DNA of 64,000 bases from NCBI GenBank assembly GCA_028583405.1, contig CM053252.1:36235763-36299762 (forward strand). The letters are read 5' to 3'. Below the pieces are notes generated by a model. The model worked only from the letters and a program-made list of their open reading frames with translations, was not told where the DNA came from and ran no database searches. Position numbers and translations under genes: made by a program. Positions 1-10,942 of the stretch are shown here, piece by piece; position 1 is the stretch's first letter; each line of letters opens with the position of its first letter. The DNA is from Pogonophryne albipinna (Eukaryota; Chordata; Actinopteri; Perciformes; Artedidraconidae).

Positions 1-197
1 CCAAGCGATTGGTTCACAACCATCGTCCTGAAGGACGCTCACTTTCATGTCGAGATTGCTCGGAAACACAGAAAGTATTTGCGTTTTGCCTTCCAGGGTG
101 TAGCCTACGAATACAACAGACTACCGTTCGGCTACTCCCTGTCCCCACGCACGTTCAGCAAATGTGTGGCCACAGTGCTCCAGCCGCTGCGCGCCCG
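1..197 (+). pseudogene. DIRS retroelement reverse transcriptase, 5' part
   Basis: Frame 1 reads through the fingers/palm part of a DIRS1-type reverse transcriptase. Visible motifs include DWFTT, LKDAHFHV, LRFAFQG, LPFGYSLSPRTFSKCV and VLQPLRAR. The piece enters from outside the window, so its start is unknown. It stops at 197, where a DNA transposon is inserted; the same reading continues at 3116 with GMRVFFYL. DIRS elements copy RNA to DNA and integrate with a tyrosine recombinase instead of a DDE integrase. The family is recognised from the order of RT, RNase H and recombinase domains further right. The copy is broken by at least three insertions and several frameshifts. Confidence 0.85.
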
Positions 198-830
198 ATT
201 AGGGTGCATCAAATTTGAATGGGAAATTTTAATTTCAAAATATCACTTTGGCTGGCATTGCATTGTGTTCCAATTAACATAAAAATGACTTTTGCAAAGT
301 TTTGAGGAATTCCATTGAGATTTAGGGGTGAAATTTCGAAAAATGTGCAATTTTTAGTCTAATTGCCAAAAGGTTGACCTGGAAATGTTGAGTACAGTGA
401 ACTTTTATACAGTAACATGTTCTATAGGGTTATCAAACTAAAAGTTGTTTGTTTGCCCTTTGGGCAACTTGGGCATTTCTCAGAATTCAACTTTCAAGAT
501 TCTCCATTCATTTGTCCTATAGACAAAATTAATGGAGCTCAATGGGACATGTTCACGTTACCCTGAGTTTTGTGCAGCAGTGATGGATGTCGGACACACA
601 TATAAAGTTTAATTGACTTTATTGTTAAACACAAGGGGCGATACTGACACACTTAAAAGAACAAACCCTAACTAAACTTCAAACTTAATTGCTCAGTCTG
701 TGCCAGAGTCCGCTCCACTGAGCAACATCACCAGGGAGAAAGAGAGAGGAAATGGAACCTGAACTCTGAACCTAGCCCGTGCGTCTCCCCCCAGATATGT
801 CTCCCCACCCGCCACCCAAGAGTAACCCTC

Positions 831-1984
831 CTATCGCAGGTTTGGCTGTTGGCTGCGGTCATGTTCAACTGCCTGCAGCACATTCTGCAGGTGCTGCTCC
901 TTCCTGGCCACTGCGATGAAGTCGGACGTGAGCCTGACGCCACGCTCGGCACAGTCATTGACCACGTTCATTGCACATACATTGACCTCACTTTTTTTGA
1001 ACGCAGCATTGGTCTCCCATTCCTTCACATCGAGAGACATAAATTCTGGATCAATGTGCAGCACAATGGAGGTGGTGTCCACTGCTTGTGCCGTTCCTCA
1101 CTGATTGTCTCCAGCACTTGGCGTCTTGCTCGGTCAGCTGTTGTGTAAGATGCAGAGAGATGTGTACATTCACCGCCTGACTCTGCAACCAGGCCACGCG
1201 TGAAGGCAGCCTGTTGCGTTGGTGACATCTTCAACCTTGTAGCCAGTGACACAACACTTGGTCGGCTAAGGATGTCATGTGGAATGAAGACGTTTGTTCC
1301 AGTCTTCTTACGCTTGTGGGATGGTTCACCCTCAGATGTTGGACAGACTGTGTTAGTATCCTCCTCTGGCTCCTCATCACTCTCCGACACCAAGCTGGAC
1401 ATTGCCGTCATCCCCTACAGCTCCTTTTTACAACGGGACTGCCTGGCTGCTGCAGCAGCTTGACGCTCCTCTCGCCGCTTCACCTTGAGCTGCTTTTTGT
1501 CCAATACACCAAATGTGGCCACTCTGTCGGTCTTCATGCTGGCCAAGAAAGCTAGGTCTTCTGGGTTATCAATGAGCTTTTCAACATTTGGAGGCCACAG
1601 CGGAAATGTGACATCAAGTCTGCACTCCATTTTCTCCAATTGTTTCACTGTAGTCTCACTGGAGCGCTTGGCCTGGGAGATTTTCCGCAGCTTGTTGTTA
1701 GCATTGACTAAGTCTACCATCCTGTAGCAGGCATGCTTGTCGCTCACCATGTTGGCTTTCTTGTAAAATGGCCGCACCTGCTCCAGGACACCCTTGGTTG
1801 CCTCGAACTGCGACAACGCTCCGTTTGCACCAGGTTTCTTGGCAAGCATGCAGCGTAAGATCTGACGACCAGTTAGCAGTTTGGCGCCGGTGATGATGCC
1901 ATCCTCACTGGTGATGCTGGGGCCCAGACCAAAGACCAGGCTGCGACTGCTAGTCTGGCAGGGACCAGTTGGTGAGGGCAGCAT
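831..1984 (-). pseudogene. Decayed transposase-like coding region of the TIR element
   Basis: Minus-strand coding runs from 1984 to about 831. An in-frame stop near 1415 is followed by renewed reading from 1411, and a frameshift near 1080 moves the last part to another frame. The middle is basic and charged (KRREERQ, SHKRKKTG). The carboxyl end contains NVVNDCAERGVRLTSDF and a VLQAVEHDR-type tail. From memory this resembles the end of an uncharacterised, transposon-like protein family of fish and invertebrates; that match is not verified. Its position inside matching TIRs makes a transposase remnant likely. No complete DDE set could be identified. Confidence 0.5.
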
Positions 1985-2352
1985 CTTAGGCGAGCTGGAT
2001 CCTGGGGTGGTTTGTGTTGTGCAGTGCCTGGGAATGAAAAGGACACAAGCTCAAGGATAGTGTTTAAAATCATATCTTGGCATACTTAATATCACTCAAT
2101 TATGATAAACCATGCTTGCATAAGCCTCAAATTTTTGCTGTCATAGTCTAACTTCAACATAACTTACCGTTACTACCAGAGTAGCTAGCTGTGCTCGCAA
2201 ATATACTTATATTTAAAATGTTAATTTACTGTAACAACTACAATGCTACTCTCAATAAACATGAGACATCAATACTCTGAATATGACATTGTCCACTCTA
2301 GAATAGCTGCTACTGTTGATGTTAAGCTTAATAGCTTAGCTAACATAGATAG

Positions 2353-2730
2353 TGTCAGGATTAGTGTGTTATGTCACGTTTGTAGTTTTGTATGTCTGGT
2401 TATGGGTATTTTCCTCCTTGTATATTGTCTGGTCCTTCTTCCTGTGTTTTTCCCCGTCGTTAGTTTCCCTGGTGTGTCTAGTTGTCTGATTGTGTTCACC
2501 TGTGGCCCTTGTGTTTCTCCTCCCCTGCCCGGCTGTTTCTCGTCTTGTGATTACCCCTCCCTGTATTTAGTCTTGTCTCGTCCTGTGTTCAGTGTTGGTT
2601 CGTCTTTTGTTTGTGACTAGTCTCCGGTGAGTGCTCTGTTTTGTCTTTATTTGTATCCGGTAGCCTTGAAATAAAGGAATTTTCAGTTTAAATCTGCATT
2701 TGGGTCCTGCCTGCTTCACACACCGTAACA
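2353..2730 (+). mobile_element. Solo LTR inside the TIR transposon
   Basis: The unit starts TGTCAGGATT, ends CACCGTAACA and is flanked by GATAG at 2348-2352 and 2731-2735, a 5-bp TSD typical of Ty3/gypsy LTR elements. It has a TATA-like gtatttag near 2563 and an AATAAA signal near 2668, giving + orientation. Related LTRs occur at 24064-24389, 24595-25009 and 56390-56536. No internal region remains, so it is the product of LTR-LTR recombination. It is younger than its host transposon. Confidence 0.85.
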
Positions 2731-3115
2731 GATAGCTAACTGTGGTTAGCAAACTATTGCTATCTATCGTTAGCTAGATGTAATGAGCACCAAATACCTA
2801 TAAATATGACTTAAGTATACAAAGACACAACTACAGATATGACAGTAATATGTAATAATACATATCCAACACAAAAACGGAAAGATCACCTCAGTTTTCT
2901 TGAACTGCAGTCTTGTTTACCTCAGATCTCCATGGCGCCCATTGAGCACTGTTTACCACTTTATCCAACAAAAACAGATGTGCGGTGGCACCCCTAAATC
3001 ATCATGTATTGGAAAAATATTTTGCATGTGTTGTTTCTACATATATTAGAACACTTTTAGCACCCAGCCATATCAAAATTCAAGAATTGTGTTTTTTGAT
3101 GCACCCTGCCGCCCG

Positions 3116-3660
3116 TGGCATGAGAGTTTTCTTTTATCTGAAGCTTCAACTAAATGCAATGTAATGTAATGTAATCTGGACGAACTTCATAGTCATGGCC
3201 AGGTCCAGGGAACGTTTTACACAGCCCAATTGATCCTACAGCTAACCAAGTTGGGCTTTGCGATCAATTGGAAGAAGAGCACCCCCATACCTCACCAACA
3301 GGCGTTGTATTTGGGAGTGGTGCTCGGTGCAGGCAGGCTACGTGCCACCATGTCAGAGAGCAGACAGGCATCCTTGCTTCGGGCAGTTTGCAGACTGCGA
3401 CAGGGGGCAACAGTGACAGCTTTGACTATCATGCAGACTCTGGGTCTCATGGCGGCTCCTCACGTTGTGGTCCCACTCGGGTTACTGCATATGCCCTGCC
3501 TGCAGAGGTGGTTCCCCAGCCTGCGTTTATATCCCAAGAGGCACAAACAGCGTCTGGTGACCATCCCCCCCTCAGTGGAGGGCAACCTCTGGTTCTGGGG
3601 TCCCCGGATCACCTCCGGAGGGGGTCTCCACTGGGACGGTTGACCTACTACATCACAGTG
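3116..3660 (+). pseudogene. DIRS reverse transcriptase, 3' part (thumb/connection)
   Basis: The RT reading resumes at 3116 with GMRVFFYL, is interrupted by a 37-base SINE tail, and continues with YLDE, TKLGFAINWKKS and LYLGVVLG motifs typical of the DIRS palm/thumb. The catalytic YLDD box reads YLDE, and frame changes flank the SINE tail, so the enzyme cannot be functional. It passes into the RNase H-like region with a frame change near 3640 (VFTDAS, the first RNase H aspartate). Confidence 0.8.
3142..3178 (+). repeat. Truncated SINE tail with (ATGTA) repeats
   Basis: A 37-base segment beginning near AAGCTTCAACTAAATG and ending ATGTAATGTAATGTAAT interrupts the RT codons; CTG occurs on both sides. 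It matches the 3' tail of the full SINE seen at 54383-54585 (aaagcatctaac... followed by the same ATGTA repeat). It is probably an extremely 5'-truncated SINE insertion. Confidence 0.6.
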
Positions 3661-4320
3661 TTCACGGACGCATCCTGAACAGGATGGAGAGCGACCTGCC
3701 TTAGGATAGCTATAGGTTGGCGCTGGTCTCTAACAGAAACACGGCACAGCAACCTCCTAGAGCTACGGGCAGTAGTGTTGGTCCTCCAGCATTCCAAACC
3801 CTTAATTCGGGGGAGATATGTATTGGTCAGGAGCGACAACAGCAACACAGTGGCATATATCAACTGGCAGGGCGGAGTCCGCTCCACCGCTTTGTTGACC
3901 ACAGCGGAGAAACTGTGGTTATGGGCTTCAGAGGAGGTGTTATCTCTGAGAGCCCTCCACATTCCGGGTCTGGAGAACAGGGGGGCCGACCTCATGTCGA
4001 GGGGCGGCCCCCTGTCAGGCGAGTGGGCACTTCACCCGGAGGTGGTGAAGCGGATCTGGACCCAGTTCGGGACAGCAGAGGTGGATCTGTTCGCCAGCCG
4101 GCGCAACAGCCACTGTGCCCTGTGGTTCTCCATGGCTCTGAGCGACGACCCGCTCTTGGGGGTGGACGTGTTTGCACACAAGCCATGGCCTAGAAAGCTA
4201 CTCTACGCCTTTCCACCGCTGCGTCTCATTCTCCCTCTCCTGGGGAGAGTGAGGCGGGAACGTCTGTCAATCATCCCAGTAGCGCCGGGTCACGTCGGGC
4301 TCCGTGGTACTCAGAGATGA
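3661..4320 (+). pseudogene. DIRS RNase H and downstream domain
   Basis: The frame opened at 3775 encodes an RNase H-like domain: VLVRSDNSNTVAYINWQGG supplies a catalytic aspartate, and LHIPGLENRGADLMSR carries the final aspartate. The first aspartate (VFTDAS) and NLLELRAVV lie just upstream after a stop. The following part (IWTQFGTAEVDLFASRRN, DVFAHKPWP, FPPLRLI) is the conserved region that separates RNase H from the recombinase in vertebrate DIRS elements. An in-frame stop and a frame change make it a pseudogene. Confidence 0.8.
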
Positions 4321-4439
4321 CACAGATGAAGGTGGGCCAGCCCTGCGTGCTTCCCCAGTTCTGGGGGGCGATGTCTCAAGAGGCAGGTGCAATCAGGGCG
4401 TTACCCACTCTGGGCCAACCTCTCCAGGCTTGGCTCCTG

Positions 4440-6300
4440 AGAGGGACAGGCTAAGACAGGGTGGATTGTCTGATAGTGTTATTCAGTCTATCCAGGCAGC
4501 TAGAGCGGGATCCACCACAGCCTGTTACAGGCCGAAGTGGCTGGGATTTGAAGATTATTATCATCTGATATTTGGGAAGTGTGTTACATTTGAAATGGCA
4601 GGAAGTCTTGTTGCAACTTCCAGATATTAAAAGAGGCCCCTTGAGTTTCTCTGGAAATTATCAATAGTAGCAGTTAAGTGAATACTGTTCAAACAATACC
4701 TGTGTTTGTGTTTTGTATTGATTTCTCTGTTTTATCCTTTCATAAATGTGAGGACTAAACTTGCTCAAACATTCTGGGGTGCTTGGAGTAAACAGGTTTT
4801 ATTCCTCTGTGGGGGAGGTGTAGGTATGCAGGGCAGTGGGCTAGGTGGATGAGAGTACCTTCTGCTTAAGATCTCCAGTATGTCATGTTTCAGGGAAGTC
4901 TACATATCTTGAATAGTATATGTGTATTTAATTACTTTGTATTAATAATAGCAGTCTGTGTAACCAGAAGCGGAAAATATGAGGAATAAAACCATTATTT
5001 GGAGTAAGATGTGAGCAAGAGAATATTCTTTAGACCCAACTCAGGTCTCTGGAATGTGGGGGGATGTGTGTGTGTGGAGGCTGCAGAAATATGAGACAGT
5101 GAACGCCAGATGTGTTTTGCTTCAAACTGAGACTGTTTGCGGGTCCTCTGCTGGCACGCGCTGATTCGCTGCAACAGCATCTTTTGCATCTCCCAATGAG
5201 ATGACCTGAAAAGATGAACAGCTGACCCAACCCCTCCTGTTTTGTTTTCTGCATGTAAGCCTGTTCTATCTTTTAGTTCGTTCTCTTTTGCTCCTGCCGT
5301 CAAGATGAAAGGTTCTCCCGGCATTTGGACCAGAGCAGGGCGTGGGCCTGACCCTTTTGAGAAGTGTATTTGTATTCTTATCGTTTATCATTAAAGCAGA
5401 TTATCATTTAACCCCTATCCTGGTTGTTTTGAGTTTTCCTTCTTTTAAAGCAAACTCATATAGGATCGGCGCGGAGCAGAGATATCTGCTCCAACAGATT
5501 CCAGCGATGGTGTGAGGAGCGGAAAATAGAGCCCCTATCTTATGAGTTGGGATCTATTTTGTCGTACTTACAGTTATTGGTGGGCAGAGGGCTTGCTCAT
5601 TCCACAGTGAAAGTGTATGCAGCAGCCATCTCGTCCTGCCTTGAGGGATTTGATGGCAGGTCAGCCTTTAGTCAGCCACTAAAGTTTTTTTACGGGTGGT
5701 CAGGAGGCTGCGCCCAGTAGTGCAGGCCTCCGCCCCGCAGTGGGACCTGCCGCTGGTGCTCGAGGCTCTGGTCTCAGAACCATGTGAGCCTCTGGTGCTC
5801 TCCTCCCTGAAAGCACTGTTGTGGAAGACAGCATTGCTACTTGCCTTAACGTCAGCCAAGAGAGTGTCCGAGTTAACCGCTCTATCGGTGCACCCGAGTT
5901 GCTTTTTGATTCGGGGTGACCGGAGCGGGGCGACACTCAGACCGAACCCCTCAGACCAAACCCCTCCTTTGTGCCAAAGGAGTGCGTTCAGGTCGAGGGC
6001 TATTCAGTTGGGGGGCTTTAATCTTCCACCCCATAGTGGGGCTAGGGAGGCTAAATTGCACCTCCTCTGCCTGGTGCGGTCCAAGAAACGCCTGGCAGGC
6101 TGGCTCTGCGAGTGCATTGCACATGCCTACGGACAGGCGGGGGAAGCCTTCCCCACGGGGGTCCGTGCACACTCTACACGAGCTGTGGCTGTGTAAACAG
6201 CCTTATTCAACGGCGTGAGTGTGGAGGACATATGCATGGCGGCGTCTTGGTCAACGCCAGGCCCTTTCACAAAGTTGTATCTCTTGGATATGTCTGGCTC
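4440..6300 (+). pseudogene. DIRS tyrosine recombinase, split by an insertion
   Basis: The recombinase starts near 4440 (RDRLRQGGLSDSVIQSIQAA, STTACYRPKW), is broken at about 4542-5486, and resumes at about 5487 (NRFQRWCEERK, LAHSTVKVYAAAIS). The catalytic fold follows with LTSAKRVSELTAL (first arginine), the HxxR box in VRAHSTRAV, and the presumed nucleophile tyrosine in FTKLYLLDM near 6270. Stops at about 6195 and frame changes disrupt it. This enzyme would integrate the circular DIRS cDNA and is what distinguishes DIRS from Gypsy elements. Confidence 0.8.
4542..5486. other. 0.94 kb insertion in the recombinase, unassigned
   Basis: The conserved reading STTACYRPKW is separated from NRFQRWCEE by about 945 bases with no sustained coding. 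An ATTAAAG signal near 5390 and the overall composition would suit a solo LTR, but no convincing TG...CA boundary with a target duplication was found. Minus-strand reading in this stretch does not resemble any protein I know. Confidence 0.4.
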
Positions 6301-7090
6301 CTTTTCATCGTCTGTGCTTGCTGGGGCAACACAGGACTGGTGAGGGGGGCTGTGGGTCAGTGGGCATCTGACCCCCTCCCCGGGCGTAATGCCCTAAGCC
6401 TAACTCATAAGGGCTGGAGGACTCTTTTCCCCTGCTTTAGGGCAGGAGGGGGGAGCCTTCCATGTCATAGTCCATACACGCTCTTCACGAGGTGAGCGTG
6501 TCTGAGTGTGGGACATGGGGCACTTGCGCTCTCCCCGTGCTCCTTAGGGACTCGGGAGAGGTGGTGCATAGTGAGCCCATACGGGGCTGAGTACTCTCTC
6601 CGTCCGCCTATGGGCGGAGGGCGGGAACCCTCAGCGCTGTTTTCCGAGCACACCTTCGCGAGGTAAGCGCGTCAGAGTGTGCTCTGTCAGCCGCAGCCCC
6701 AACTTCTCCACGGTTACGACCTAGGGAGAGGTGAGTGAGGCGCAGCGGAACCAGAAAGCCGGTCAGAGACAGTGAGATGGAACAGTGTTGTTGTGGGACG
6801 ACAGCGCGTGTATACATCGGGGCTCTGTCCCTGCCTGTGAGAGAGATAACGAGGGGTTACGTATGGTAACCCTTGTTATATAAACACAGGCGGAGCCCTC
6901 TACTCGGGAGCCTTGTCTGTCCTATGCTGCTTGCTGAAGAGAAGTGTAGGATGACAGTCAGGAGGCGAGGCCTCCTTTTATGCAGTGAGATGCGCGCGCA
7001 TTCAGGTAGGCCCGCCGCGGGGCCGGCTACGTCTATAGAAGTCTCAGTGGATGAATGCTTGCATGATATGATCAAGGGGAGTACCCATAG
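6301..7090 (+). repeat. DIRS 3' non-coding region
   Basis: The GC-rich sequence after the recombinase has three diverged internal repeats with tcacgaggtgagcg-type motifs (around 6490, 6655 and 6180). It also holds a short inverted repeat GGGTTAC/GTAACCC near 6855-6872. This would correspond to the terminal and internal complementary region that DIRS elements use for circularisation. The exact end of the element is not resolved. Confidence 0.4.
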
Positions 7091-7599
7091 AGTCCAGTAG
7101 AGACACTTCCTTGTTTAAGCTTTTGACACCACCCCTCATAAGTTGATATCATCTTCTGTAGCTGTGATTCAAGGGCATTGGTTTTGGAGGCAAAGTCTGT
7201 TGTGGTAGTTTCAATGTGTGTGTCTGTAGTATGTGTGTCAATGTAAACAACATTAGATAGTGTAGATGGCAAGACATTAGCATCAGACACAGTAACATCT
7301 GCCTCATCATGTGTAAGAATTAGACCCTTTTTACGTTTGCGAATCAAATCCTCAATCTTATCTGCTAGAAAGAGTAACTGTGACACTCCCTCATCCGCCA
7401 ACTCCAACAAAGATGTACTGCCCATTTAAGAACAAACATACTCAAAACAACTTTCTTCATCATACTAGTTAAACTTAGCTGGGTCTTGATCAGATGTCTA
7501 TGAGATGGCAGCTGTAAGATGAGACAGCTCATCAGCAGAAAGGCGGAACAGTCCCTTCTTAACAGTCCATACCAGCTTCTTCCTCTCGTTATCTGCCAT
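7072..7599 (-). pseudogene. Gag-like remnant of a retroelement
   Basis: A minus-strand ATG at 7599 opens 33 codons beginning MADNERKKLVWTVKKGLFRL and then stops at 7498. A second stretch (7425-7072) reads LLELADEGVSQLLFLADKIEDLI and a long hydrophilic, threonine-rich tail. The amino-terminal pattern recalls gag-like leaders of fish retroelements, from memory and unverified. Two frames and a stop show decay. Confidence 0.4.
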
Positions 7600-8100
7600 T
7601 GTGACTGTAACAGGCCCCCCGCTATGCAGGGCGCGATGACAGATAATATTCCTGCAAAACAGGTGAAATTATGAACAACCAAATTCTTAGCTGCTCGTGT
7701 GGCGGGTCTTGCCAGAATGGCAAGCCAACGGCAGTTCCGTCTCCACATCAGTCCGTTTATGGCAGGCGCAAATCATAACAAACCCCTTTACGGCAGTTTT
7801 ACCCTGCCATCTACTGCCCCCTGCTGTCCATTGTTAAACAGGTTTCTAAAATGATATTAAATATAAACATAAAATTGTGATCACACATTTTGTGTGGGTC
7901 ACAGGTGCTATATTCAGACCTTCACAATATGTTTAGGTGGTAAACATTAGACTACCTGTGATGAACAGCAAGGCTACTACAGCTATATTCTGATAATCAC
8001 CCACAGCCACACAATAGAGACCCTTTCTTAGCAGCATAAGTGCATCTGAAGGCATGGTTTGGCAAATGGCAGTGCACTCAGAGTAGCCTATAGTGCACTG
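7600..8100. other. Non-coding; 7890-8100 is the left edge of paralogous segment A
   Basis: No gene is visible. From about 7890 (gctatattcagaccttcac) to about 8100 the sequence matches 45255-46200 apart from a 693-bp LTR present only in the latter. This is the first recognisable part of the A/B duplication. It stops at the LTR-like sequence starting at 8101. Confidence 0.6.
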
Positions 8101-8427
8101 TTACGTTCCCTCCTAATCTAGGGGTACGAAGGGAAGTAACAAAGCACAGAAATGACCAGGCACGAGAAAAAAGTGCGGAAACGGATCTCTGAAGCCACAA
8201 ATTGAGGGTTTAATGGACAAAAAAGAAAACAGGCTCACCAGCCAACTTGTAAAGTAAACTAAAGTACCAATGTATACCGGAACACAAATCCTAACAATGC
8301 ACAAATGTACAGGCCTCACACGGAGACAGAGACAGGCTGCACCCATGCAGCCAGAGGGGAAGGAGAGAGCGACTGCAGCTTTTCTCAGGTCCTTTATGGA
8401 AGCCCTGATTGATGATTGGGAGCACCT
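8101..8427 (-). repeat. LTR-like fragment upstream of a minisatellite
   Basis: TGTTACGTTCCCTCC at about 8100 and GGGAAGTAACA at about 8142 have the look of a fish LTR end read on the minus strand. The sequence then runs into an 18-bp minisatellite. No partner LTR is identified. It is missing from segment B, so it entered segment A after the duplication or was lost from B. Confidence 0.4.
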
Positions 8428-8616
8428 GGAGGAGAAGCTGCACCTGGAGGAGAAGCTGCACCTGGAGGGAGAGGCTGCACCTGGAGGAGAAGCTGCACCT
8501 GGAGGAGAAGCTGCACCTGGAGGAGAAGCTGCACCTGGAGGGAGAAGCTGCACCTGGAGGAGAAGCTGCACCTGGAGAAGAAGCTGCACCTGGAGGGAGA
8601 GGCTGCACCTGGAGAC
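8428..8616. repeat. 18-bp minisatellite (cacctggaggagaagctg)
   Basis: About ten head-to-tail copies of an 18-base unit, with variants gaining or losing a GGA triplet. Because the unit is a multiple of three, all frames stay open (HLEEKL on +, a serine/proline-rich repeat on -). No non-repetitive coding supports a real protein. Confidence 0.9.
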
Positions 8617-9833
8617 AATAGAGGCTTCTCAATTCTTAAATTTCCCCTCCTCGACTCCCCTCCTCGAGACTTAGTCCCGCCCACAGGAGATGCGAGCGGA
8701 GGACTGAGGAGGGGAACCGAGGAGAGAGGAGGGGAAGCAGCAAACGTTTAAAGAAATGAGAACTCCTCTCCTCTGAGCGGTCATATTAAAGCGACGTCTG
8801 TTCATTATTACGTGGCAACAGCTGCATCAGCTGTCGAGTGTTTTGTCATAGCGCTGTATTTTATAATCTCTGTTACATCAGCTGAACATTGTTCCCCCAC
8901 ATATTTACTTTGAATTAATCGAGAGTGCGGTATAATGAGACAATAACAGGCTACAGATGCGGACACACACACAAATATATTTATATAAATATATACAATT
9001 TAAAGTATGAGAGCACTCTCATAATAACGTAACACAATCAGAGACTGGATATATCCCCCCCTCTCTCTGGTCGCTGAAATGGGGAATTGAAATTACGGGC
9101 CAAAAGTTGTATTTAAGTTTTATTAAAAGTAAGCAGAGGACACCAAACCAACTGAGACCCGTGACCCGTCTGTCCGGCGCATCTACGCACTGTACAACAC
9201 ACACCTACATACTGTACCACACACACACATACACACTGCCTACCACACACACCTACAGCTCCTAAAGCATAATCAGGCTACAGCCGTTGTGTATTTTATT
9301 ATGTGAAGCACTAAATGGTCTTAGAAAAATATTGACTCTTTGTAAACTACAGCAAATAAAGAGAGTAATGTAGGCTTGTTATACTGAGTGATATATATTG
9401 TACACTGCTCTGCTTTCTGCACAACCTCACAGCTGTTCTCACTGTAAACATCGCGACGTGATGAAAGCAGTTTCTAAAATAATATCCAGAGGATGCATGC
9501 AGAGCTGTCATTGGCTGAGATAAGTCCGGCCGTGCGTCACGCCTCCACCGTTCCCGGAAATGCATCCGCGGAGGAACCATCAGTGTATTCTCGGTTATAG
9601 CTCCTCCAGAGAGCCTCCTCGACGCTCGATGCTCGGTCCTCGGTGTGCATTTAGAGAAATTAGATGTCCTTCAAAAATGGCGCTCTGAAATTAGCACTTC
9701 GGGATTTGAAATCAAATATGAAGTGCTTTATAAATGGAACCCATTATTATTATTAAATTCATTTCCGGGTCAATACCGGAGGACCGAGGAGTCGAGGAGG
9801 GGACATTTGAGTATTGAGAAGCCTCTATTATAG
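8617..9833. mobile_element. Non-autonomous TIR element, relative of 31230-38111
   Basis: AATAGAGGCTTCTCAAT at about 8615 and its inverse ATTGAGAAGCCTCTATT at about 9833 form TIRs, followed on both sides by the subterminal cccctcctcgactcc. The interior matches the outer parts of the 6.9 kb element at 31230-38111 in inverted orientation. In particular, 9327-9360 is the uninterrupted version of the site that carries a 4.6 kb insert there. No coding capacity is seen. The target duplication is ambiguous because the TIR end is AT-symmetric. Confidence 0.75.
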
Positions 9834-9907
9834 AGGGAGAGAGAGAAAGACACACACACACACACCCAAACACCAGCACCCACTACAGCACGTAACATGC
9901 TCTCAAA

Positions 9908-10942
9908 ACAGTTCTCTAGCTAACTAGCTAGCAAACAGTGGTCATGATCACATCCGCTGAGGGGACAGTCGCCATGTGTGATTTAAGATTACCCTACCCG
10001 GTCAGAATTCACACTCTGCGAAAGTGTTGAACTGTCTATGACAAGCAATGTACTATGAGAAGTGTCCAAATTGAGAAAAACAGCTTAACTTGATTGAAGT
10101 GATGAGGTAGCCCCTATAGGTCATTTAGAAGTGACGCACTTAATAAACACATTCAGTCGCTAAAAATATACCGGTGCTATCATGAAGCTTCTTACTAGCA
10201 TTATTGACACGTCGCATGTACCTGCTCTATCTTCAAAGAACTTAAAGAGAAAAAGAACAGCCTTGCATATGAATTTGTATATTCCACACTGGAGAAAATA
10301 CAACAACCAAAATACAATATAATGAATTATATAATAATTAAATCAGTAAAATTACAAGACAGGCACATTTCTGATTCATGCTTTTTTATGAACAATAATT
10401 GACATCTTACTAAAATGAAATAACAATTATTTAGTAATCATACGCTTAACATCAAATGTTTGCTTTACTGTACACATGCCATATTTAAAGACACACAGGG
10501 CTTTACAATCATGCTGATCCATAGTTGTTTATCGGGTTGATACATTCTGTACAGTTACGACATATTGCAGTTTTTTGGCATTACATTGATATTACAGGAT
10601 TTAACCCTTGCACATGTATGTGCTCCTGTTGTGTTGGCAATTTCCAAGTGATATTCCACACACAATGAATGTTTTGAATATAAAACACTGAAATTATCTT
10701 TAGTGTGCAGTTTCTTCTATGACAGAAGCCTATCGTGGGTTTATGCCAGGTAGACGATTACAATGACTGTGTGCTATCTTATCTTATAACAAGTAGGGGT
10801 CCATGTGCAATGTATAATAGCAGCTCTTCTCTTCTTCACTTCTCTTTCTCTATCATACTTGGTGGTTACTGGGAAATACTGTTTTCCATTGTCTTTTGTC
10901 TGTTTGATGATTTGATTTTAGTGTTCAAGCTAAGTGCTTCAG
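9908..10942. other. Paralogous segment A, non-coding upstream part
   Basis: The stretch matches 47545-48500 closely, with a roughly 75-base deletion in the B copy. It is AT-rich. Near 10710-10748 a short stretch (cag, then FFYDRSLSWVYA, then gtagac) could be a small upstream exon in a phase compatible with the exon at 10943, but this is weak. Confidence 0.5.

Larger units (their letters stand above)
198..3109. mobile_element. TIR DNA transposon inserted in the DIRS RT, 6-bp TSD
   Basis: AGGGTGCATCAAA at 201-213 and its reverse complement TTTGATGCACCCT at 3095-3107 are terminal inverted repeats. CGCCCG at 192-197 is repeated at 3110-3115 as a target-site duplication. Removing the insert plus one repeat restores the DIRS reading frame (LRAR then GMRVFFYL), which confirms the boundaries. 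The outermost two or three bases are not symmetrical, so the exact ends are uncertain by a few bases. It carries a decayed minus-strand coding region (831-1984) and a solo LTR (2353-2730). The superfamily is not assigned; a 6-bp TSD is unusual and excludes Tc1/mariner (TA) and typical hAT or P (8 bp). Confidence 0.85.

Noticed and set aside
4995..5324. 109-codon minus-strand frame in the recombinase insertion
   Set aside because: No motif, no homology recalled, and compositionally like non-coding sequence.
8270..8751. Multiple open frames over the 18-bp minisatellite
   Set aside because: All arise because the unit is a multiple of three without stops; no unique coding flanks them.
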